Assembly (NCBI GenBank): GCA_026709365.1
Contig: JAPOTD010000027.1
Coordinates: 1-60,406 of the forward strand
Direction: 5' to 3'
DNA: 60,406 nt
DNA from: Gammaproteobacteria bacterium
GTDB taxonomy: Bacteria; Pseudomonadota; Gammaproteobacteria; Pseudomonadales; Azotimanducaceae
The notes beneath the pieces are model-generated. The model saw only the letters and a program-made list of their open reading frames with translations, made no database searches and had not been told where the DNA came from. Position 1 is the first letter of the stretch, and each line of letters opens with the position of its first letter. Below are positions 24,552 to 32,165 of this stretch, one piece after another. A program made the position numbers and the translations under genes.

Positions 24552-26279
24552 ATGATGCCCGACGCGCAGCAGCCCCTCTCCACCCTGCCCCGAATGTTGA
24601 TGCTGGGCATCGCTTTCGGCCAGGGCATCGCGCTCTTCCTGCTGTGGCGGGCGCTGGCCAACAACGTCTGGCCCAGCCAAACGCCCATCATCAACTTCCC
24701 GCTGTGGACGCTGGCGATCGCCAGCCCCACCCTGATGCTGCTTTGCCTCAACCGGGAAAACCTGCCCCGAAGCCTCAAGGCCGTAGGGGCGTTCTCCACG
24801 GTGCTGGCGGCAGCCGCCCTGTACGTGGGCTGGCAGGCTTCGCCTTGGGGCGAGTTCCCCATTGGCCCGCTGTTGACGGCCTACGTCATCACCATGCTGA
24901 TCGCGGGCTTCAAGGGGTTGATGTACTGCCAGCTGTGGATTGGACGGGCCTCCCTCGACTATGGCGCCCTGTTCACCCATTCCTGGCGCAACTTTCTGGT
25001 AGCCGCCTTCTCGGCGCTGCTCACCGGCGGCGTTGCCGTGATCCTGGCCCTTTGGGGCAACTTGTTTTCCGCCATCGGCATCGGCTGGTTCAAGGCGTTG
25101 TTCGAAAGCGATTGGTTCCTCTTTCCGATGCTGGCGAGCGCTTTTGGGGTGGGGGTGCTGATCTTCCGGCAGCTGGTGGGGGTCATCGACGGCGTCGCCA
25201 AGCTGCTCGAAGGCCTCATGCGTCTGCTGCTGCCCCTGACGGCCTTGGTGCTGGTCATCTTTCTCGGCGCGCTGCCCTTCACCGGCCTTCAGCCCTTGTG
25301 GGAGACCGGCAGCGGCACGGCCCTGCTGCTGTGGCTCAGCGCGTTCATGCTCTTCTTCGTCAACGCGGTTTATCAAACCGGCGACGGCTCGCCCTATCCG
25401 CCTTGGGTGCATCGAGCCCTATCCGCCGTCCTGACCCTTCTGCCCATCGTCTCCGCCTTGGCGCTCTACGGATTGGCCTTGCGCATCAATGAGTACGGAT
25501 GGACCGTGCAGCGCTGCTGGGCCTTTACGGTCTTGGCGCTGTCGGCGCTCTTCGCGGTCGGGTACGCTGGGTGCGTCATTCGCTGGCGCCAAGCGTGGCC
25601 AAGCCGCCTCGGCCGGGCCAACACGGCCATGGGATGGTTGGTGCTCGCGGTCATGGTGCTGGTGAACAGTCCCCTGTTCGACTTTCGCGCCATCGCCCTA
25701 GCCAGCCAGATGCAGCGGGTCGAAGCGGGCGAAGTGGAGCTGCGCGACTTCGACTTCTCTTACGCCAGACGGCACCTCGCTCGGCCAGGCCATCTTCGGC
25801 TGCAGGCCCTCATCGCCGAGCACGAGGCCTCAGACCCGGAACTGGCGCGGATCATCAAGGCTACGGAGCGCGGCCAACCCAGCGGCCAGACCTTCGATGA
25901 GCTGTGGGCGCGCCTGAACTACCGGCCGGGGCCATTCGAGGCGCCGCCGGGGCTTCGCGAGGCAGCCAGCGCCACCGTCTTTGGGCGCGTGTCCCAGCGG
26001 CACACCAACCCAACGCTGATCCGCATTGACCTCGACGAGGACGGCGATTTCGAGTACGTGCTCCTCTCCCAGCACCGCGACAATGACAACTTGGTGGAAG
26101 CCGAGCTTTTCTTTCGCGAGGGTGATGCTTGGAAAAACCGGGCGCTGGTCACCAGCCGAGCCACGCCGGACGATGTTGACGTCACCGCATCATTGCGCGA
26201 AGGCGAGATCAAACGGGCGGAGCCCCAGTTCAAGGATCTCAAGCTGGGTGAGCTTAGGTTTCATCAAACCTTCTTTTAA
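24552..26279 (+). CDS. DUF4153-family polytopic membrane protein
   Basis: A 575-aa protein with about ten hydrophobic segments between residues 10 and 400 followed by a hydrophilic C-terminal domain of about 175 residues (from VELRDFDFSYARRHL). The membrane part matches the DUF4153 pattern (for example LPFTGLQPLWETGSGTALLLW). Function unknown. The tail contains an acidic RIDLDEDGDFEY segment that could bind divalent metal. A second ATG two bases downstream of 24552 is in another frame; MMPDAQQ is used. Confidence 0.8.
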   Translation: MMPDAQQPLSTLPRMLMLGIAFGQGIALFLLWRALANNVWPSQTPIINFPLWTLAIASPTLMLLCLNRENLPRSLKAVGAFSTVLAAAALYVGWQASPWGEFPIGPLLTAYVITMLIAGFKGLMYCQLWIGRASLDYGALFTHSWRNFLVAAFSALLTGGVAVILALWGNLFSAIGIGWFKALFESDWFLFPMLASAFGVGVLIFRQLVGVIDGVAKLLEGLMRLLLPLTALVLVIFLGALPFTGLQPLWETGSGTALLLWLSAFMLFFVNAVYQTGDGSPYPPWVHRALSAVLTLLPIVSALALYGLALRINEYGWTVQRCWAFTVLALSALFAVGYAGCVIRWRQAWPSRLGRANTAMGWLVLAVMVLVNSPLFDFRAIALASQMQRVEAGEVELRDFDFSYARRHLARPGHLRLQALIAEHEASDPELARIIKATERGQPSGQTFDELWARLNYRPGPFEAPPGLREAASATVFGRVSQRHTNPTLIRIDLDEDGDFEYVLLSQHRDNDNLVEAELFFREGDAWKNRALVTSRATPDDVDVTASLREGEIKRAEPQFKDLKLGELRFHQTFF

Positions 26280-26385
26280 GTTCGAACCCGGCTTGCTCGA
26301 ACCGAAGGGCCGCGATGGCTTGCAGGCCACGCTTTCGAGGCTTGGTGGATGGCGCCTTCGGGCACCACCCCTTGTCAATCAAGAA

Positions 26386-26571
26386 ACATGCCTATAAACG
26401 AGCATCAGCCGACGGAGTTTGGCGGAGTCCCCGGTTCATTTCGAGGGCGGGACGCCCTCCGTGGATCGTTGCCCGAACCAAACGGACTTCCGGAGCGAGG
26501 GCGTCCCACCCTCGATTGTCGGTCCGCAGGGACAACGCAGCCGGTTGGCTGAAGCATGTTTACAGGCATGT
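26386..26571 (+). mobile_element. Family B MITE-like element, copy B2
   Basis: A non-coding 186-bp element; the left end is ACATGCCTATAAACGAGC... to TCAGCC, and the right end is GGCTGAAGCATGTTTACAGG then CATGT. It is flanked by a perfect 6-bp duplication CAAGAA (26380-26385 and 26572-26577). The interior has GAGGGCGGGACGCCCTC and GAGGGCGTCCC. This is the shortest and cleanest copy and best defines the element. Confidence 0.85.
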
Positions 26572-26623
26572 CAAGAAATCCCGGAGGCTGGGAATAGGGC
26601 TAACAGCAACAGGAAAAGCGGGT

Positions 26624-26654
26624 TTGACTCGGAAGTCCCATTGCCAATAATTGG
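26624..26654 (+). promoter_or_regulatory. Candidate promoter and operator of the antitoxin gene
   Basis: TTGACT (26624-26629) and AATAAT (26646-26651) are 16 bp apart. The -10 lies inside the palindrome CCAAT-A-ATTGG (26644-26654), a plausible autoregulatory operator. A GGAGG follows before the ATG at 26690. Confidence 0.55.
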
Positions 26655-26689
26655 TGCCATGACATCATCATGCAGGAGGTTATGACACC

Positions 26690-26956
26690 ATGCGCAGCAC
26701 GGTGCGTATCGATGACGATCTTATGACTGCGATCAGGTTGCAGGCTCAGGGCGAAGGGCTATCCATTACCAAGATGCTCAATCGCGTGGTGCGCGCTGGC
26801 CTTGAGGCATTGGACCGGAGCGAGAATCAAAAGGAGGTTTATCGGCAGAAGACGTTCCGCATGGGACCTCCCCACGTTGGCCTCGGCAAGGCCTTGGCAT
26901 TGGCGGCCGCTTTGGAGGATGAGGAAGTTCTCCGCAAGATATCCTTGCGCAAATGA
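26690..26956 (+). CDS. Ribbon-helix-helix antitoxin (VapB/CopG-like)
   Basis: An 88-aa protein beginning MRSTVRIDDDLMTAIRLQAQ, the short beta strand then helix of RHH antitoxins, followed by a C-terminal tail that in complete systems neutralises the toxin. It immediately precedes a PIN-domain remnant in the same frame. It probably still represses its own promoter through the palindrome upstream. Confidence 0.8.
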   Translation: MRSTVRIDDDLMTAIRLQAQGEGLSITKMLNRVVRAGLEALDRSENQKEVYRQKTFRMGPPHVGLGKALALAAALEDEEVLRKISLRK

Positions 26957-27175
26957 AATTGGCTCTCGGCAAGACTGGTCACGACTCTAACGGAGAAACC
27001 CAATCATTGGGCCGTATTGCGAAACCTGCTGAGCGAAACGGGCACGGCTGGGAACCTAACTTCTAACGCACATCTGGCAGCCCTTGCCATCACGCACAAC
27101 GCCACTATGGTCTCCTGCGACAATGACTTCTCCAGCTTTCAGCCCCTGCGTTGGGAGAATCCATGCCGAGGATAG
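26957..27175 (+). pseudogene. 5'-truncated PIN-domain toxin (VapC) remnant
   Basis: Continuing in frame directly after the antitoxin stop, the sequence encodes LTEKPNHWAVLRNLLSETGT then NLTSNAHLAALAITHNATMV and CDNDFSSFQPLRWENP. This is the C-terminal half of a PIN toxin, including the acidic DxDF pair. The N-terminal half with the first catalytic Asp and a start codon are absent. Probably a non-functional deletion derivative; the antitoxin remains intact. Confidence 0.8.
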
Positions 27176-27256
27176 ACCTGCGGCGCAAGACTCCCAAACT
27201 ACCTTCATGCAACCTTACCCGCTAAACTGCCGTTTTCGCATCGGCTTGGAGTTGCC

Positions 27257-27883
27257 TTGCTCACCATCGGCCTGACTGGCGGCATCGCCTCCGGGAAATC
27301 CACTGCGGCGCGTCATTTGGGCAAGCTTGGCGCCCATGTGATCGATGCCGATCGCTTGGGGCACCGCGCCTACGAGCCTGGCACCGCAGCGTTCAAGCAG
27401 GTGGCCGATGCCTTCGGCGACGCCGTGGTGGCCGCCGACGGCACCATCGACCGCCGTGCGCTCGGCAGCAAGGTGTTCGGCCAGCCAAGTGAACTGAAGA
27501 AGCTCACCGACATCGTGTGGCCGGAAATTCGCCGCCTGGCCGACTTGGAAATCGAAGCCCGACGGGCGCTGCGACCAGACGGGGTGGTGGTGCTGGAGGC
27601 CGCTGTCATGGTCGAGGCCGGATGGCAGCACAGCTTGTACGAGGTTTGGGTGGTGGCCGTCGAGCCGGAAGTCGCGATCGAACGGGCCATGGCGCGCGAC
27701 GGCCTCACTGCCGAAGAGGTGCGCTCAAGGCTTGCGGCCCAAACCAGCAATGCGGAACGCCGACGCCATGCGGATGTGGTGATCGACAATTCGGCCGGGC
27801 TTGATGAACTGCGCGCCGAGCTTGATCGGCAATGGAAGCGCGTGGCTGGCGCACAGGGCGCCCGGACAGTGGCCGCCTCATGA
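27257..27883 (+). CDS. coaE: Dephospho-CoA kinase
   Basis: A 208-aa P-loop kinase. LTIGLTGGIASGKST is the Walker A (residues 2-16), with DADRLGHRAY, RRALGSKVF, and VVLEAAVMVEAGWQ typical of CoaE. It phosphorylates dephospho-CoA at the ribose 3' position in the last CoA step. The start is a TTG at 27257, since no ATG precedes the P loop. The stop overlaps the start of the first PHP repeat copy by ATGA. An uncommon neighbour set for coaE. Confidence 0.9.
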   Translation: MLTIGLTGGIASGKSTAARHLGKLGAHVIDADRLGHRAYEPGTAAFKQVADAFGDAVVAADGTIDRRALGSKVFGQPSELKKLTDIVWPEIRRLADLEIEARRALRPDGVVVLEAAVMVEAGWQHSLYEVWVVAVEPEVAIERAMARDGLTAEEVRSRLAAQTSNAERRRHADVVIDNSAGLDELRAELDRQWKRVAGAQGARTVAAS

Positions 27884-28110
27884 TCCTCGACCTCCATGCC
27901 CATTCCGTTGTCTCGGATGATGGGCGGGCTAAAGTGCCCGCGCACGATTGATGGGGCTACTGCCATGATCCTCGACCTCCATACCCATTCCGTTGTCTCG
28001 GACGACGGGCGGGCTAAAGTGCCCGCGTACAGTTGATGGGGCTACTGCCATGATCCTTGACCTCCACACCCATTCCGTTGTCTCAGATGACGGGCGGGCT
28101 AAAGTGCCCA
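27880..28110 (+). repeat. 85-bp tandem triplication covering the PHP gene start
   Basis: Three copies start at ATGs 27880, 27965 and 28050 (period 85). Each begins ATGATCCTYGACCTCCAYRC and continues to about GGGCGGGCTAAAGTGCCC. Copies 1 and 2 read MILDLHAHSVVSDDGRAKVP (or HTHS) then stop after three more residues (PAHD-stop, PAYS-stop). Copy 3 continues into the real gene. Because 85 is not a multiple of 3 the duplications do not extend the protein. The unit also contains ATGGGGCTACTGCCATGA, giving overlapping stop-start signals between copies. Confidence 0.9.
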
Positions 28111-28685
28111 ACTACTGCCAGTGGATTCGCGCCCGGGAGCTGCCCATCGAAGGCTTCGTGCTGACCGAGCACCGTCAGTTCGACTTCGCATCCGACTACA
28201 GCGCCTTGGCTCGCCAGTTCGGGCTGACCATCCTCAAGGCCAGCGAAGTGGAGACCGAATACGGCCACGTGCTGGTCTTCGGCGTCACAGAGACCTTGAC
28301 CCAGGCATTCGATTTCGCCGACATTCACCTGCCGCTCGCCCAAGTGATCGAGGAGTCCGAACGTCACGGCGCGGTGCCAGTGCCCTGCCACCCCGGACGC
28401 AAGCGCGTGGGCATGGCGGCGCACATCGACGCACTCGGCGTGCCCGAAGGGGTGCGCATCGTCGAGGTCTTCAACGGCGGCAGCCGCGGCGAGGAGGACC
28501 GAATCGCCGCCGCCATGGCCGACGAGCAGAACTACCGGGGCATCGGCGGCAGCGACGCCCACATCGTCAGCCACATAGGGCGCTGCGCCACCCGTTTTGA
28601 CGGCGCGGTGGGCAGCGAGGGCGAACTGGCCGAAGCGCTGCGCGGCGGCGATTTCGAAGCCTTGAGTTACCGGGAGCAGGCATGA
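28050..28685 (+). CDS. PHP-domain phosphoesterase
   Basis: A 211-aa PHP-domain protein. Metal-binding motif 1 MILDLHTHSVVSDDG, then EGFVLTEHRQF, ASEVETEYGHVLVFG, CHPGRKRVG and the final GSDAHIVSHIG give the usual His/Asp/Glu metal ligands. The family includes histidinol phosphatase, polymerase-associated and RNase AM-like phosphoesterases; the substrate is unknown. The true start is the third repeat copy ATG. It is coupled at its 3' end to the next hot-dog gene (ATGA). Confidence 0.85.
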   Translation: MILDLHTHSVVSDDGRAKVPNYCQWIRARELPIEGFVLTEHRQFDFASDYSALARQFGLTILKASEVETEYGHVLVFGVTETLTQAFDFADIHLPLAQVIEESERHGAVPVPCHPGRKRVGMAAHIDALGVPEGVRIVEVFNGGSRGEEDRIAAAMADEQNYRGIGGSDAHIVSHIGRCATRFDGAVGSEGELAEALRGGDFEALSYREQA

Positions 28686-29134
28686 GCGACGCAATCGACG
28701 TGGAGGCCCTGCGGGCAGCCTACCTGAACCAAGTCTTCGACGAGGTTGAAGTCACGCTGGACGCCGAGGAGACGGCCGCCTACGCGGTCAGTTGCGGCGA
28801 GGTTGCAGCGTGCTTCACCGACCCTTCAGACCCGGACTTCCAGGCCCCGCCGACCTTGCCCGCCCGCCTGCACCCGAGCCGGCGGCGACCCAAGGGCTTT
28901 CCCAAGGTGGTGGGGCTCGGCATGGATGCCGGCAAGGCCGTGCACTGCCACCGTCCCATCCGCCCTGGCATCAAGCTGACCGCCAAGACCCACATGCACG
29001 ACATCTACACCAAGACCGGACGCTCCGGGCGCATGGTGTTCTTCATCAACCGCATGGAGATATTCGACCCCGACGGCCAGCTGCTGGCTTCGGCGGACAC
29101 CAGCAGCGTGGTTCGGGAGCGCCCGGAGCAATGA
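28682..29134 (+). CDS. FAS1-like/MaoC N-terminal hot-dog dehydratase component
   Basis: A 150-aa single hot-dog protein resembling the MaoC N-terminal dehydratase domain (PF13452). It has FTDPSDPDFQAPPTLPARLHP near residues 44-64, VVGLGMDAGKAVHCHRPIRPG, and DIYTKTGRSGRMVFFINR, the last like the hydratase partner. Usually a heterodimer subunit: this non-catalytic-like half pairs with the next gene. It overlaps both neighbours by ATGA, indicating a tight operon with the PHP gene. Confidence 0.8.
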   Translation: MSDAIDVEALRAAYLNQVFDEVEVTLDAEETAAYAVSCGEVAACFTDPSDPDFQAPPTLPARLHPSRRRPKGFPKVVGLGMDAGKAVHCHRPIRPGIKLTAKTHMHDIYTKTGRSGRMVFFINRMEIFDPDGQLLASADTSSVVRERPEQ

Positions 29135-29544
29135 GCGTCAACGGCATCACAGATGTGGAGTTCGGCGACACGCTGCCGGTCTTCGACCCGGACACCAGCC
29201 TCGCCAACGTGGCCCGCTTCGTGGAGGCCGCCCACTGGAACGCCCCGCGCTTCACCGACCACGAAGCCGCCCGTGCCGAAGGGCTGCCCGGCGCCCTAGT
29301 GCCCGGCATCATGAGCCAAGGCTTCCTCGCCGCGATGATCCACCGCTGGGCGCCCAAGGCGGAAATCCTGTACGTCGATACGGTCTTCCGAGCACCGGTG
29401 GTCGTGGACCAGCCCTGCCACATCAACGGCGTGGTCACCGACCTCGACGAGGCCACCGGCGAAGTGGAAATCGACCTGACGGTGACCAACGAGGCCGGCG
29501 AGACGCGGGTGTTCGGCACGGCGCGGGCTCGGTTGCCGAACTGA
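29131..29544 (+). CDS. MaoC-like hot-dog dehydratase, partner subunit
   Basis: A 137-aa hot-dog protein with ALVPGIMSQGFLAAMIHRW (the GHxLM-like catalytic helix region in this family) and a C-terminal strand GETRVFGTARARLP. The N-terminal NAPRFTDHEAARAEG is typical of MaoC dehydratases. The ATG at 29131 overlaps the upstream stop. The two genes probably form a heterodimeric enoyl-CoA hydratase similar to ChsH1-ChsH2 type pairs of steroid side-chain degradation, by analogy. Confidence 0.8.
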   Translation: MSVNGITDVEFGDTLPVFDPDTSLANVARFVEAAHWNAPRFTDHEAARAEGLPGALVPGIMSQGFLAAMIHRWAPKAEILYVDTVFRAPVVVDQPCHINGVVTDLDEATGEVEIDLTVTNEAGETRVFGTARARLPN

Positions 29545-29585
29545 CGTTCCCACTGCCTGCCAACGGTTCCGCCGAGGAGTCAGCC

Positions 29586-30329
29586 ATGCCGCCAGCCGAG
29601 TCACAGCCCGCCCAGCCAGCGCGGCTTCGCGCATCCCCCGTATCGCGACCGCGCCGCATCCCCATGCCAGTCGAGTACCCGGAGTCAGACGGTAAGCCGA
29701 TGGCCGAGTCCATCATCCACCTCCGCGTGGCCATTGACGCGATTACGCCGCTTCAGGACCGGTGCCGGGGGCGTCTGGACGCTTTCGTGGGCGGCAACCT
29801 GATGATGTACTACGAGGAGGGCAACCCGAGGCGTTACGTGTCGCCGGACCTGTTCGTGACCTTGGGAGTGCCGAGCGAGCCGCCGCGGCCGATATGGAAG
29901 GTTTGGGAGGAGGGCAAGCTGGCGGACTTCGTTCTGGAAGTGACGTCGAAGACAACGCGAGGGAATGACGAAGGGCCGAAGAAGCGCCTGTACCAACGGG
30001 TGGAGGTTTGCGAATACTGGCAGTTCGATCCAACAGGCGACTACTTGAACCCAAAGCTGAAGGGCCAGCGGCTGGGGCCGGACGGTCAGTACGCCCCGAT
30101 AGCCCTTGATGAGTTCGAAAAGGGGCTGCTGGGCCGCTCGTCAGTGCTTGGTCTGGAGCTGCGGCTGGAGGGTGACCGGCTTCGCTTCTTCGATCCTAAT
30201 GCTGGCAAGTACCTGCTGACTTCCGCGGAGAAGAGCTTGGCAATGGCGGAACTGGACCGAGACCGCCTTGCCGCCGGGCAGCGGATCGCCGAACTTGAGC
30301 GGCGTTTGGCCGATCTCTCGCCCGACTGA
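29586..30329 (+). CDS. Uma2 family nuclease-fold protein
   Basis: A 247-aa PD-(D/E)XK-fold protein of the Uma2 (DUF820) family, with MMYYEEGNPRRYVSPDLFV (acidic active-site region near residues 73-91) and LADFVLEVTSKTT (Glu/Lys motif near 115-127), plus a C-terminal coiled coil (LDRDRLAAGQRIAELERRLADL). The start is supported by an AGGAG about 8 bases upstream. Uma2 proteins are often near mobile DNA; target unknown. It follows the hot-dog pair by 41 bp. Confidence 0.82.
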   Translation: MPPAESQPAQPARLRASPVSRPRRIPMPVEYPESDGKPMAESIIHLRVAIDAITPLQDRCRGRLDAFVGGNLMMYYEEGNPRRYVSPDLFVTLGVPSEPPRPIWKVWEEGKLADFVLEVTSKTTRGNDEGPKKRLYQRVEVCEYWQFDPTGDYLNPKLKGQRLGPDGQYAPIALDEFEKGLLGRSSVLGLELRLEGDRLRFFDPNAGKYLLTSAEKSLAMAELDRDRLAAGQRIAELERRLADLSPD

Positions 30330-30355
30330 CTTTCAATCGGTTGGAGGCGGAGCGT

Positions 30356-30766
30356 CTAAGCTGGCTCGAATAGCGGCACGCAAAGCGCCTCGTGCTCCTC
30401 CCATCGAACCTTCACCCGCATCCCGATGCGGACGCTTGCGGGGCCTTCAATCGCCACCACGTTCGACACTAGGCGCGGACCTTCATCAAGATCAATCCAA
30501 GCAACGGCGTAGGGCGCCAGGCTGCGGAAGAACGGATGGTAGCTTTGGCGCACGATGCTGTAGGTGTAAACCGTGCCCTGCCCGGCGGATTCCTTCCACA
30601 CTAGGTTGGCGCCTAGGCAAGCCGTGCAGCGGCGGCGCGGGTAGAACACCACCGCGCCGCAGTCCGCGCATTGCTGGTAGGTCAGCCGCTTGTCCTTGGT
30701 CGCCAGCCAAAAGGCTTGGGTATCCAAGTCGCGCAGGCTCGGCAATGGACGGGTTGGATCAGCCAT
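30356..30766 (-). CDS. OB-fold protein with zinc ribbon (DUF35)
   Basis: A 136-aa acyl-CoA-associated OB-fold protein. The N-terminal zinc ribbon has CADCGAVVFYPRRRCTAC (two CxxC pairs near residues 33-50) and the OB fold has GTVYTYSIVRQSYHP. The start at 30766 is chosen because upstream in-frame sequence is antisense to the thiolase-like gene. Such proteins pair with thiolase-like aldolases or oxidases and channel CoA intermediates. The stop of the thiolase-like gene lies 4 bp upstream, so the pair is an operon. Confidence 0.85.
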   Translation of the reverse strand: MADPTRPLPSLRDLDTQAFWLATKDKRLTYQQCADCGAVVFYPRRRCTACLGANLVWKESAGQGTVYTYSIVRQSYHPFFRSLAPYAVAWIDLDEGPRLVSNVVAIEGPASVRIGMRVKVRWEEHEALCVPLFEPA

Positions 30767-30770
30767 GACT

Positions 30771-31967
30771 TCAATCCCTCCCCAAGATGACGGTGCCGGC
30801 GCAGTGGCGGCTGCCCAGCATGCCGCCGTTGCCGTGGGCCACGGCAAGGCGGGCGCCCTCGACCTGGGAGCAGGACTCGCCGCGCAACTGGCGCGCCGCT
30901 TCAATCAGCAGGAAGATGCCCCGCATGCCCGGATGGTTTGAGGACAGCCCGCCGCCATCGGTGTTCAGCGCCGGGCCGTCGTTTGGGCGGTCAAAGCGCA
31001 GGCGCCCGCCGCTGACCCAGGCGCCGCCCTCCCCCTTGGCGCAAAAGCCAAGGTCTTCGAGAATGGTGAGCACGGTGATGCTGAATGAATCGTAAATCAT
31101 GGCGATGTCGATCTCGTCCGGCCGCACGCCGGCCTCGCCGAAGGCCGTTGGGCCGGATTGGGCGGCGGCGCTGGTGGTGAGGTCGCCGCCGTTTTCCGGA
31201 TAGGCCGTAGCCTCCCCGGCGCCGAGCAGCCAGACCGGCGGCTTGGCGCAGTCGCGGGCCACATCGGCGGCGGCGATCACCACCGCGCCGCCGCCGTCGG
31301 AGATCATGCAGCACTCCAGCAAATGCAGCGGATCGGCAATCATCCGGGAGCCCACCACGTCCGCCAAGGTGGTTTCCCGAATGTCGAGAAACTCCAAATC
31401 CTGCATGGCCTTGACCGCCTCGGGATTGCGCATGGCGTGATGGCGCGTGACCACCGAGATCTCGGCAAGCTGCTCGCTGGTGGTGCCGTAGTCGAACATG
31501 TGCCGCTGGGCGACCATGGCGTAGTTGGCCACCAACGTCATGCCGGCGAAGCTGTCCATGTTGTCGGCGGGGTGCCCGCCGCCGCCCCGACCGCCAACGC
31601 CGATGGCACGGGCATTGCTGTGCGCGGTGGAGCCGTAGGTGAGCAGGGCCACCCGCGCCCTACCGCCGGCCAAGTCGCGCTTGGCATGGGCGGCGTGGAA
31701 CTCATAGGAGGAGCCGCCGACGCCAGTGGTGTCGATGACCTTGGGCTTAAGCCCGAAGTACTCAGCGATGTTGAGGCCGGCCATGCCGCCGCCCTCCCCG
31801 GCATCGTAGATGGCATCGACGTCGCCAAGTCCGAGCCCGGCGTCCGCCAAGGCCCGGGCGGCGCATTCCGCCTTGATCTGCAGCGGGCTTAACGCGCCCT
31901 CCACGTCTCGGGAAGGGAATTCATGGATGCCGACGATGGCGGCGTCTCGTGCTTGGGCCAAACTCAA
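30771..31967 (-). CDS. Thiolase-superfamily protein (SCP2-thiolase-like), nucleophilic Cys absent
   Basis: A 398-aa thiolase fold. The N-terminal nucleophile position reads TTGVGGSSYEFHAAHA, with GGSS where canonical thiolases have a Cys. The C-terminal half keeps GLSSNHPGMRG (a His in the usual place) and the VAHGNGGMLGS block. With the adjacent DUF35 protein this resembles Ltp2-DUF35 aldolases that cut side-chain acyl-CoAs in steroid degradation, but this is analogy. Acetyl-CoA acetyltransferase activity is doubtful. Confidence 0.8.
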   Translation of the reverse strand: MSLAQARDAAIVGIHEFPSRDVEGALSPLQIKAECAARALADAGLGLGDVDAIYDAGEGGGMAGLNIAEYFGLKPKVIDTTGVGGSSYEFHAAHAKRDLAGGRARVALLTYGSTAHSNARAIGVGGRGGGGHPADNMDSFAGMTLVANYAMVAQRHMFDYGTTSEQLAEISVVTRHHAMRNPEAVKAMQDLEFLDIRETTLADVVGSRMIADPLHLLECCMISDGGGAVVIAAADVARDCAKPPVWLLGAGEATAYPENGGDLTTSAAAQSGPTAFGEAGVRPDEIDIAMIYDSFSITVLTILEDLGFCAKGEGGAWVSGGRLRFDRPNDGPALNTDGGGLSSNHPGMRGIFLLIEAARQLRGESCSQVEGARLAVAHGNGGMLGSRHCAGTVILGRD

Positions 31968-32165
31968 TCCTTAGTTTTTCTGGGGATTAAAGAAGCTGGG
32001 CGCGGTCCCCGGCTCGCTTCAAGGGCCGCAAGCCACTCTCGCTCCGGGAGTCCGCTCGCTCCGGGCGACAACCCAAGGGCGTCCCGCCCTCGACTGGAAA
32101 TCCGCAGGGACAACGCAACGGCTTTGCGCGCCCGCTCGGCATCGGCTGAAGCCTGTTCATGGACA
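31968..32165. repeat. Degraded family B element, copy B3
   Basis: Interior family B sequence survives, for example GGTCCCCGG near 32007 and GCGTCCCGCCCTCGACTGG near 32080. The right end ATCGGCTGAAGCCTGTTCAT then GGACATC is a decayed terminal repeat (32140-32165). The left end is unrecognisable, so it is truncated. The decayed right end lies beside the CoA transferase stop codon (32166-32168). Confidence 0.55.

Larger units (their letters stand above)
26280..26689. other. 410-bp region with element B2 and the vapB promoter
   Basis: No gene seen. It holds the transposable-element-like copy B2 and the promoter/operator region for the antitoxin. Confidence 0.6.

Noticed and set aside
26386-26571. 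CRISPR-like array in the family B elements
   Set aside because: The palindromes are not regularly spaced with unique spacers and there are no cas genes in the window.
28682-29544. Single broken hot-dog gene with a frameshift
   Set aside because: Two overlapping ATGA-linked frames each have complete hot-dog features, as in known heterodimeric hydratases.
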